11,915 nucleotides of DNA, from NCBI GenBank assembly GCA_900553765.1, contig USET01000021.1, positions 1 through 11,915 on the forward strand, given 5' to 3'. Below the pieces are notes generated by a model that had not been told where the DNA came from, did no database searches, and saw only the letters and a program-made list of their open reading frames with translations. How positions within the stretch are numbered: position 1 is the stretch's first letter; each line of letters begins with the position of its first letter. The position numbers and the translations under genes were made by a program. Shown here one piece after another: positions 6,446 through 11,915 of this stretch. The stretch is from an uncultured Mycoplasmatota bacterium. GTDB taxonomy: Bacteria > Bacillota_I > Bacilli_A > RF39 > UBA660.

Positions 6446-8771
6446 ATTCTTTTCCTTCTTTCAAATACTTTAATACATCCACATAGTATTTTACTGGAAT
6501 ATAACGAATTTTCTTTTTGATCTCCTCTGGAACCTCATCTAAATCTTTTAAGTTCTCATGAGGAAGCAAAATTGTTCTAATCCCTTGCCGTGCTGCTCCA
6601 AGACTTTTTTCTTTAATTCCTCCAACAGGTAATACCTGTCCTTGTAATGTGATTTCTCCAGTCATCGCTATCGTTCGTTCTACCTTTAACTTTTGAAATG
6701 CACTATAAAGAGCTGTTACTAACGTAATTCCCGCACTAGGCCCATCTTTTGGAATCGCTCCTTCCGGAACGTGAATGTGAATATCGTTTTCTACTAACAT
6801 ATTATATGGAATATGTAACATTTCAGCATTTGATTTAATATAGGAAAGTGCAATCGTAGCACTCTCTTTCATCACATCTCCCAAACACCCTGTTAATACA
6901 AGATTTCCATTTCCTTTATAATAATTCACTTCAATCGGCAATGTATCTCCACCATAGGAGGTATATGCAAGCCCATTGACCACCCCGGGAACGTTTTTTC
7001 CTCGTTTCATATATTGAAATTTTTCTTTGCCTAAATAATGTAATAAATCCTGATGAGAGATGTGGTATACTCTCTTTTTTTCATGTGCCACTACGATTTT
7101 TGTCACGATCTTTCGAAGCACTTTTTCCAATTGTCTTTCTAATTCACGTACCCCTGCTTCTTTTGTATAATATCGAATCATATATAGAATCTCTCGATCA
7201 CTTATTTCCACTTGCTTTTGTTTTAACCCGTGAGTACGACATAATTTTGGAATTAAATAATTTTTAGCTATATCGAGTTTTTCATATTCCGTATAACCAT
7301 CCAACATGATAATTTCAAGTCGATCGCGAAGCGGATCTGGAATTTCATCGATATCGTTCGCTGTCAAAATAAATAAGACATTCGATAAATCATACGCTTC
7401 CTCGATATAGTTATCACGAAACATTTTATTTTGCTCCGGATCTAAAATTTCCAAAAAACAACTTGCCGGATCCCCATGAATCGATTTTGTCATTTTATCG
7501 ATTTCGTCGATCAAGAAAACTGGGTTATTGGTGTGAGATCGCTTCATCGCTTGAATAATACGTCCTGGCATTGCTCCGATATAAGTGCGACGGTGTCCCA
7601 TGATCTCTGATTCGTCGGAAACTCCTCCGACTGAAATTTTCACAAATTCTCGTTTCATCGCCTTTGCGATAGAAAAAGCAAGTGACGTCTTTCCTACACC
7701 TGGAGGCCCGACAAAACAGATAATCGAACCTGACATTTTACCTGCCATCTGTCGAACCGCTAAAAATTCTATAATACGTTCTTTAATTTTAGATAATCCC
7801 GCATGGGATTCATTTAGTTTATCTTGAACGAAAGAGAAGTCCTTACAATCTTCAGAATATTTTCCCCAAGGCAAATCTAAAATCCAATCGATATATGTAT
7901 GAATCATATTCACTTCAGGGGACATCGGTGGTAAAGACTTGTAACGGTGTATCTCACTATCTAAACGTTCTTTTACTTTTTTTGGTAAACGTAATTTCTT
8001 TTCTTTTTCCAAAAAGCGATCTACCTCTGTTTTAGAAAACTCTTCTTCTCCTAACTCTTCTTGAATCACTTTCATGCGTTCACGTAATAAAAACTCTTTT
8101 TGATGTTGATCTACTTCTTTTCTTACTCGTTGATCAATCTCTTTTTCAACCTCGAATATATGCTCTTGTTCATATAGATCTTTTAAGATCATCTCTGCAC
8201 GAATGACAGCTTTAAATTCTCCTAAATATTCATAGTATCTCTCTGTCGAAATAGGGAGATGAGGAGCAATCATATCTGTAACGATAGGCAGTTGTTTTTC
8301 TTTACGAATCGACGCCATCATACTATTACTCATATAAGGAATTTTTTTTAGATAGCTTTCTAATTCCGTAAGTAATTTATGTACTAAAATACGGTTCTTA
8401 TCCTCCGAAATTTCCTCTTCTTCTTCCTTTTGTACAATTGCTTCTAATACTTCTTTCGTACGTGTAATATTTAAGTATTCTATAATGTGAGCTCGTTCTA
8501 GTCCACGAATCACGACTCGCGTTTTGTCATTAGGCAATTCCATTTTACTTTCGATGACTGCAATCACTCCAACATTAGGTAGTCCTTCTAAATCTGGCAT
8601 TTCTTCTAATGAATCTTCACTACTTACAACAAGTAATTTATTTTCGTGAAATAGTTCCGCGACATCTAATATATTTTTTGTTTCGTCTTGATCGAACTCG
8701 AATCTTAACTCGTTATTAGGAAGTAATAACATATTACGTAATAAAATGACTGGCAAGTTAGTTTTTATCAC
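6423..8771 (-). CDS. lon: ATP-dependent Lon protease (endopeptidase La, LonA type)
   Basis: Cytosolic AAA+ serine protease that degrades misfolded and regulatory proteins. Numbered from the GTG start, the substrate-binding LON domain spans about 1-195 and a coiled region about 200-260. The AAA module has Walker A GPPGVGKT (355-362) and Walker B VFLIDE (418-423). The protease domain has catalytic S679 in KDGPSAG and K722 in GGIKEK, the same numbers as in Escherichia coli Lon. The 782-residue length is normal (E. coli 784). GTG at 8771 is chosen because AGGAGGTGAT ends just before it; the in-frame ATG at 8795 lies upstream of that site and at about the expected transcription start. No CtsR or CIRCE operator was recognised. 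It heads a unit with the four unknown genes. Confidence 0.96.
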   Translation of the reverse strand: MIKTNLPVILLRNMLLLPNNELRFEFDQDETKNILDVAELFHENKLLVVSSEDSLEEMPDLEGLPNVGVIAVIESKMELPNDKTRVVIRGLERAHIIEYLNITRTKEVLEAIVQKEEEEEISEDKNRILVHKLLTELESYLKKIPYMSNSMMASIRKEKQLPIVTDMIAPHLPISTERYYEYLGEFKAVIRAEMILKDLYEQEHIFEVEKEIDQRVRKEVDQHQKEFLLRERMKVIQEELGEEEFSKTEVDRFLEKEKKLRLPKKVKERLDSEIHRYKSLPPMSPEVNMIHTYIDWILDLPWGKYSEDCKDFSFVQDKLNESHAGLSKIKERIIEFLAVRQMAGKMSGSIICFVGPPGVGKTSLAFSIAKAMKREFVKISVGGVSDESEIMGHRRTYIGAMPGRIIQAMKRSHTNNPVFLIDEIDKMTKSIHGDPASCFLEILDPEQNKMFRDNYIEEAYDLSNVLFILTANDIDEIPDPLRDRLEIIMLDGYTEYEKLDIAKNYLIPKLCRTHGLKQKQVEISDREILYMIRYYTKEAGVRELERQLEKVLRKIVTKIVVAHEKKRVYHISHQDLLHYLGKEKFQYMKRGKNVPGVVNGLAYTSYGGDTLPIEVNYYKGNGNLVLTGCLGDVMKESATIALSYIKSNAEMLHIPYNMLVENDIHIHVPEGAIPKDGPSAGITLVTALYSAFQKLKVERTIAMTGEITLQGQVLPVGGIKEKSLGAARQGIRTILLPHENLKDLDEVPEEIKKKIRYIPVKYYVDVLKYLKEGKEYDFARNR

Positions 8772-8797
8772 GTGATCACCTCCTAAAATTGTCATTT

Positions 8798-8826
8798 ATT
8801 ATAATACAAAAAAATAGAAAAGTCTA
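8798..8826 (-). promoter_or_regulatory. lon promoter, overlapping the upstream terminator
   Basis: On the minus strand TAGACT at 8826-8821 (four of six to TTGACA) is followed after exactly 17 bases by TATAAT at 8803-8798. The -35 lies in the loop and arm of the terminator of the preceding gene. The expected start near 8791 leaves a leader of about 20 bases with a perfect AGGAGGTGAT, consistent with GTG initiation at 8771. Confidence 0.6.
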
Positions 8827-8837
8827 CGCTTTTCTAT
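8808..8837 (-). terminator. Rho-independent terminator of the U32-family gene
   Basis: On the minus strand ATAGAAAAG and CTTTTCTAT form a perfect 9-bp stem around the loop CGTAGA, followed by a T-run. It starts four bases after the stop codon at 8842. Confidence 0.85.
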
Positions 8838-8841
8838 TGAT

Positions 8842-11049
8842 TTATCTTGGTATTTTTAAAACCCCATCCACTCGTTCTGGCGGTAAGTATTCATATCGAA
8901 AATTTTGAATTCCCATCTCGCGATAATTTTGAATCGGTCCTCTTTCCACAACATGATCAAAATACAAATGCATTCCGTCTCGGTTTGTGTAAATTGGATA
9001 CAAATTATGGAATCGGTCCTTCAAAAAATATTGCTTCTGTGGATTTCCATGTTCCAATAATCGATACTTCGTCGTCATCATACGAGGAACACTTCGAACG
9101 ATCATAGCGACATTCGGAAGTGTTTGATACCGTTCGAAATAAGCTTCCATCAATTCTTCTATTTGAATATCATTACACTCGTAAGAAAGTGTTACTTCTT
9201 TTGCCCCTAACTTATGAAGCAAATGAACCGTATAAGAATTACATACATTGAATCCTACCCCAGTTACGAAATCGGAGTAACTTTCTAACCCACCTACTTC
9301 TTCTACCATGACAGTTGCGTTTTCTTTTGGATATTTCTCTATCACATTAGGTAATTTCCATATCATATTTTCCTGATACTTCTCTTTATTTTCGATATCA
9401 GTAATTAGCTTTAATCCACAATCTTTTAATCTTTCATATTGTGTTTGCGTAGAAAAGTAAACTTCGATATTTTCTGTACGTTCTATAGAAATAGGTGTAG
9501 CACGATATTCTTTTTTCATTAATTTTGGACGTTCTAATCGAAGGTCATCTAACTTAGAAATCGCAAGTCTACGTACCTCATTGATAACAGAGATCGGAAG
9601 AAATATATCCTCTTGTTGTTCGAATGTAATTTCTTCGCAACGATATACAGTATTTCCTAATCGTTCTAATTGTTCGCGGATTCTATCTTTTGATGTCGGT
9701 GTCTTTTTTGCTTCTTCTAATAATTGCGAACTTTCAACTTTAACTTCATTTTTTCCATCTGTTACGTTTAATATCATCGGATCTCCTGCACGTAATATAA
9801 CATGCATCCAAATAGGAACTTTTCTTTTTCGTGCATCGATTTCATCTTGAATCGAACACACCAATTTCTCATCGTAGGTTTTTACGACTGTTGCTCCTTT
9901 TTCTACTTTTCCTTTCACATCGAAAGAAATTGTATCACCTGCATTCGCTTCACTAATTCTTTTGCCATTTTTATAAAATACATTTAAAAAACAACCTGTA
10001 TCTTCTTTTCCGATGATGCGAACACCGTCTTTTTGAACAACTGGTAAAGATAATGTTACAAACGCTCTGTTTCCTTTTACCTGTGCTACTTTGCCAATAG
10101 GAACTCCAAGATGATTTGGTCGAAACGGATTTGTAATTCGATCATTGTCTTCGTGAAATAAAAATCCTTTCGTAAATCGACGATGAAAGATATACGATAA
10201 ATTTTCAAGCATTTTTTGATTGATCGATACCTTTCCCTTTTGTAGATAGGAATCAATCGCCTCACGATATAGAGAAACGACACAATAAACATAACTTGGA
10301 CTCTTCATTCTACCTTCGATTTTAAAACTTTCCACTCCCGCATCGATCAATTCTGATAAATGTTCTAGTGTATTTAGATCTTTCATCGATAACAAGTAGC
10401 TTTCTTCTTTTACTACTTTTTCTTTTCCTTGATCTAGTTCTACCATTGTGTATTTTTGACGGCAACTTCCCGCACAGCTTCCACGATTTCCACTTCTTCC
10501 TCCGATCAAACTACTCATCAAACATTGTCCAGAGTAGCTCACACAAAGTGCACCATGTACAAAAATTTCAACTTCGATTTTCGTCTTTTTCTTTACTTCT
10601 CGTACTACTTCTATCGGAGTTTCTCTCGCTAGCACCACTCTCTTTGCACCTAATTTTTCCATCATCAAAGCTCCGCTCACATTATGAATGTGCATCTGTG
10701 TAGAAGCGTGCAACTCCAAATCAGGATAAATTTGATGAATGAGATCAAAAGCTCCTAAATCCTGAATGATGAGAGCATCTACGTGAATCTTTACTAATTC
10801 ATCTACGTAATCAAGTAACATTTCAATTTCAGACTCGTAGATTACAGTATTCACTGTGACATAAACTTTTACCCCATATAAATGAGCATATCGTACAGCT
10901 TCCTTCATTTCATCTAAAGAAAAATTCCCCGCGTAAGCACGAGCTCCAAATGTATATCCCCCTAAATAAACCGCATCACATCCTGCTTCGATTGCAGCAT
11001 AAAGAGATTCCATGTTTCCCGCAGGAGCAAGTAGTTCTGGCTTTTTCAT
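8842..11049 (-). CDS. rlhA: U32-family peptidase-like protein with DUF3656, RlhA-type RNA hydroxylase homologue
   Basis: Large U32-family protein. The E. coli relative RlhA (YdcP) hydroxylates a cytidine of 23S rRNA; older annotations call such proteins collagenase-like peptidases. The N-terminal barrel begins KKPELLAPAGNMESL. The U32 signature runs from E161 through HGALC to GQCLMS (about 161-179). C169, C176, C192 and C196 are candidate iron-sulfur ligands. A DUF3656-like insertion follows the YREAIDSYL helix, and a further C-terminal region extends the protein to 735 residues, longer than E. coli RlhA. Start chosen at ATG 11049, with AGGTGG four to five bases upstream; an in-frame extension to 11088 lacks such a site. 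A TAGAAT at 11074-11069 could be its -10, with a poor -35. It has its own terminator. The substrate in this organism is inferred, and TrhP-like tRNA hydroxylation is an alternative. Confidence 0.9.
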   Translation of the reverse strand: MKKPELLAPAGNMESLYAAIEAGCDAVYLGGYTFGARAYAGNFSLDEMKEAVRYAHLYGVKVYVTVNTVIYESEIEMLLDYVDELVKIHVDALIIQDLGAFDLIHQIYPDLELHASTQMHIHNVSGALMMEKLGAKRVVLARETPIEVVREVKKKTKIEVEIFVHGALCVSYSGQCLMSSLIGGRSGNRGSCAGSCRQKYTMVELDQGKEKVVKEESYLLSMKDLNTLEHLSELIDAGVESFKIEGRMKSPSYVYCVVSLYREAIDSYLQKGKVSINQKMLENLSYIFHRRFTKGFLFHEDNDRITNPFRPNHLGVPIGKVAQVKGNRAFVTLSLPVVQKDGVRIIGKEDTGCFLNVFYKNGKRISEANAGDTISFDVKGKVEKGATVVKTYDEKLVCSIQDEIDARKRKVPIWMHVILRAGDPMILNVTDGKNEVKVESSQLLEEAKKTPTSKDRIREQLERLGNTVYRCEEITFEQQEDIFLPISVINEVRRLAISKLDDLRLERPKLMKKEYRATPISIERTENIEVYFSTQTQYERLKDCGLKLITDIENKEKYQENMIWKLPNVIEKYPKENATVMVEEVGGLESYSDFVTGVGFNVCNSYTVHLLHKLGAKEVTLSYECNDIQIEELMEAYFERYQTLPNVAMIVRSVPRMMTTKYRLLEHGNPQKQYFLKDRFHNLYPIYTNRDGMHLYFDHVVERGPIQNYREMGIQNFRYEYLPPERVDGVLKIPR

Positions 11050-11089
11050 AAAACCACCTCTCGCATCTATTCTAACATAGATAATCAAT

Positions 11090-11120
11090 TATAAAAAGCT
11101 TCTTCCCTAAGCTTTTTATA
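11090..11120 (-). terminator. Terminator after the DUF2752 gene, overlapping its stop codon
   Basis: Perfect 12-base arms TATAAAAAGCTT and AAGCTTTTTATA enclose the loop AGGGAAG on the minus strand. The T5 tract is inside the 3' arm and pairs with A5, so the hairpin could act in both directions. The TAA stop of the DUF2752 gene is formed by the first bases of the structure. Confidence 0.7.
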
Positions 11121-11463
11121 CAAGTTTAAAACAATACCATACAAACGTCAAAATTCCAACTATGATAAATCCATATGGAAATATTTTAACTTTCCAATGA
11201 TAACAATAACGGTCGAGTACAAACCAAAAAATACACCACATCCACAAAAAGATTGTCGGATTCCACATGCAAGCTTCTTCCCATTTTCCTAAAAGAACAC
11301 AAATACCTGCATGAGTTAACCCACACGCTGGACAATCGATGCCGAAAAAAGCTTTCATGGGACAAACAGTTCCGAATATCATTTGCATAAAACAAACATA
11401 GATAAAAATAGCGAGGAGTGCAAATTTCATCTGTTTTAAATCTTCTTTTAACTGCTGCATCAT
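11116..11463 (-). CDS. DUF2752 family small membrane protein
   Basis: A 115-residue integral membrane protein with the DUF2752 signature CPACGLTHA (numbered from the ATG at 11463, about residues 44-52; other members have CPxCGxTRA). About three hydrophobic segments are visible, near residues 14-34, 70-84 and 96-113. The CxxC pair between the first two segments suggests metal binding or redox activity, but the family's function is not known to me. It lies downstream of another small membrane protein, a pairing I recall from other Bacillota. Two adjacent ATGs (11463, 11460) are candidate starts, and the nearest GGAG is 15 bases upstream in the loop of a hairpin, so the start is uncertain. Confidence 0.85.
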   Translation of the reverse strand: MMQQLKEDLKQMKFALLAIFIYVCFMQMIFGTVCPMKAFFGIDCPACGLTHAGICVLLGKWEEACMWNPTIFLWMWCIFWFVLDRYCYHWKVKIFPYGFIIVGILTFVWYCFKLV

Positions 11464-11464
11464 C

Positions 11465-11490
11465 AAAAAAGAAATAGTCTCCTATTTCTT
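11465..11490 (-). terminator. Intercistronic terminator or attenuator containing the downstream ribosome site
   Basis: On the minus strand AAGAAATAG and CTATTTCTT pair over nine bases around the loop GAGA and run into TTTTTTG. It starts a few bases after the stop of the 81-aa gene and ends at the first ATG of the DUF2752 gene. The only GGAG near that ATG spans the stem-loop junction. It looks like a terminator placed inside an operon, allowing some read-through. Confidence 0.65.
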
Positions 11491-11493
11491 CTC

Positions 11494-11739
11494 CTATACA
11501 TTTGCTGCATATACACCTGAAAGAAGCATAAAAATACCAAACAACACTGCAACGATAATAAGTAAGCAAAAATAAGACCTAGCAAAATTACGTACGTTGA
11601 TATTTCTAGTTCCACCAAATGCAAACACGAGTAAAAGAATCCATCCAATGCAAGGAATTGCAAATAAAATTTCGTATCCAAAATATCCCCACATCGAAAT
11701 AGGTTGATATTCCATTGGAATATTATTTCTCTCGTTCAT
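11494..11739 (-). CDS. Small integral membrane protein, 81 aa, upstream of DUF2752 gene
   Basis: Unnamed small membrane protein with N-terminal MEYQPISMWGYFGYE, a first hydrophobic segment about residues 24-40 (ILFAIPCIGWILLLVFAF), a short charged loop GGTRNINVRNFARSY, and a second segment to the C-terminus. I recall similar proteins in Clostridia and other Bacillota without an assigned role. ATG at 11739 is chosen because AGGAGG lies about ten bases upstream; a GTG at 11748 in frame is only one base from that site and is rejected. A promoter-like pair lies just upstream, inside sequence that encodes part of a RhuM-like protein on the other strand. It probably shares a message with the DUF2752 gene, subject to the hairpin between them. 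Confidence 0.8.
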   Translation of the reverse strand: MNERNNIPMEYQPISMWGYFGYEILFAIPCIGWILLLVFAFGGTRNINVRNFARSYFCLLIIVAVLFGIFMLLSGVYAANV

Positions 11740-11758
11740 ACAACACACTCCTCCTCTA

Positions 11759-11915
11759 TTTGTAATATATCAAACAGAAGATGGTTTAACAAAAATAAAT
11801 GTTAAAATTGAAAATGAAACAGTATGGTTATCACAACAACAAATGGCAGAATTATTTGGGAAGGATAGAAGAACAATCACTCGTCATATTCAAAATATTT
11901 ATAAAGATGAAGAAT
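11759..11915 (+). CDS. RhuM-family protein, N-terminal part, no start codon and cut by window edge
   Basis: The frame reads VIYQTEDGLTKINV, then ETVWLSQQQMAELFG and RRTITRHIQNIYKDEE. This is the conserved N-terminus of the virulence RhuM family, with a helix-turn-helix-like segment; such proteins often occur on mobile or accessory DNA. Relatives begin with a few residues before the IYQTEDG block, but here no ATG, GTG or TTG occurs in frame between the TGA at 11705-11707 and an internal ATG at 11843. Nor is there a ribosome site for it. The gene therefore appears to have lost its first codons at a junction near 11760, unless a rare ATA/ATT start is used. The rest lies beyond the window, so intact or broken status further on is unknown. 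Confidence 0.7.
11764..11792 (-). promoter_or_regulatory. Sigma-A-like promoter of the small membrane protein operon
   Basis: On the minus strand TTGTTA (11792-11787) and TATATT (11769-11764) are exactly 17 bases apart, matching the -35 and -10 at four and five of six positions. The predicted start near 11757 directly precedes the AGGAGG. It lies within RhuM-like coding sequence of the other strand, so a chance match in AT-rich DNA is possible. Confidence 0.45.

Noticed and set aside
8772..8795. ATG at 8795 as the start of lon
   Set aside because: It precedes the perfect ribosome site used by the GTG at 8771 and coincides with the predicted transcription start.
8760..8841. CtsR or CIRCE heat-shock operator before lon
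   Set aside because: No direct repeat of the GGTCAAA type and no TTAGCACTC inverted repeat is present.
10368..10703. Long open frame on the plus strand inside the U32 gene
   Set aside because: It is antisense to a well-supported conserved coding region and its Leu/Ser/Phe-rich product is typical of a shadow frame.
11464..11466. TTG at 11466 as start of the DUF2752 gene
   Set aside because: Two ATG codons follow immediately and the TTG belongs to the T-run of the hairpin.
11186..11681. Alternative frames across the two small membrane genes on the minus strand
   Set aside because: They overlap frames that carry a family signature (DUF2752) or a good ribosome site, and show no conserved motif of their own.
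11740..11748. GTG at 11748 as start of the 81-aa membrane protein
   Set aside because: Only one base separates it from AGGAGG; the ATG at 11739 has workable spacing.

Overview
The window looks like chromosomal DNA from a low-GC, spore-forming member of the Bacillota. Sporulation genes related to spoVID and ysxE are present, coding is dense, Shine-Dalgarno signals are AGGAGG/AGGTGG-like, and one promoter carries a Bacillus-type LexA (SOS) box. Genus and order cannot be fixed from the sequence. A divergent host such as an uncultured gut Bacilli/Erysipelotrichia-like lineage is a guess. No gene-free stretch exceeds about 300 bases, and no tRNA, rRNA, CRISPR array or insertion sequence was seen.

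Layout, left to right. (1) 1-1193, minus: a Y-family DNA polymerase (DinB/Pol IV) whose last residues lie beyond the left edge. Its promoter has a SOS box between the -35 and -10 positions. (2) 1194-1323: a compact divergent regulatory region with that promoter, a 24-bp near-perfect palindrome and a sigma-K/sigma-E-like promoter. The latter points into a 58-codon Cys/Trp-rich membrane ORF (1324-1500, plus) that overlaps the end of ysxE tail to tail. (3) 1471-3076, minus: spoVID-like and ysxE-like genes, overlapping, preceded by a terminator. (4) 3139-6445, minus: four tightly packed genes of 270-274 codons. At least three are divergent copies of one unrecognised family. The first overlaps the end of lon. 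(5) 6423-8771, minus: an ATP-dependent Lon protease starting at GTG, with a promoter nested in the terminator of the next gene upstream. (6) 8842-11049, minus: a large U32-family protein of the RlhA type (DUF3656). (7) 11116-11739, minus: two small membrane proteins, one of them DUF2752, separated by a terminator-like hairpin. (8) 11759-11915, plus: the N-terminal part of a RhuM-family protein with no start codon.

The lon to ysxE block probably forms two transcription units, lon with the four-gene family and then spoVID-ysxE, split by the hairpin at 3110-3140. In Bacillus subtilis lonA, spoVID and ysxE lie in the same neighbourhood but are separated by ysxC and hem genes. Here the intervening slot holds only the unknown four-gene family. 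That family is the best candidate in this window for an undescribed system, possibly tied to proteolysis or spore envelope assembly. The link is inferred only from position.
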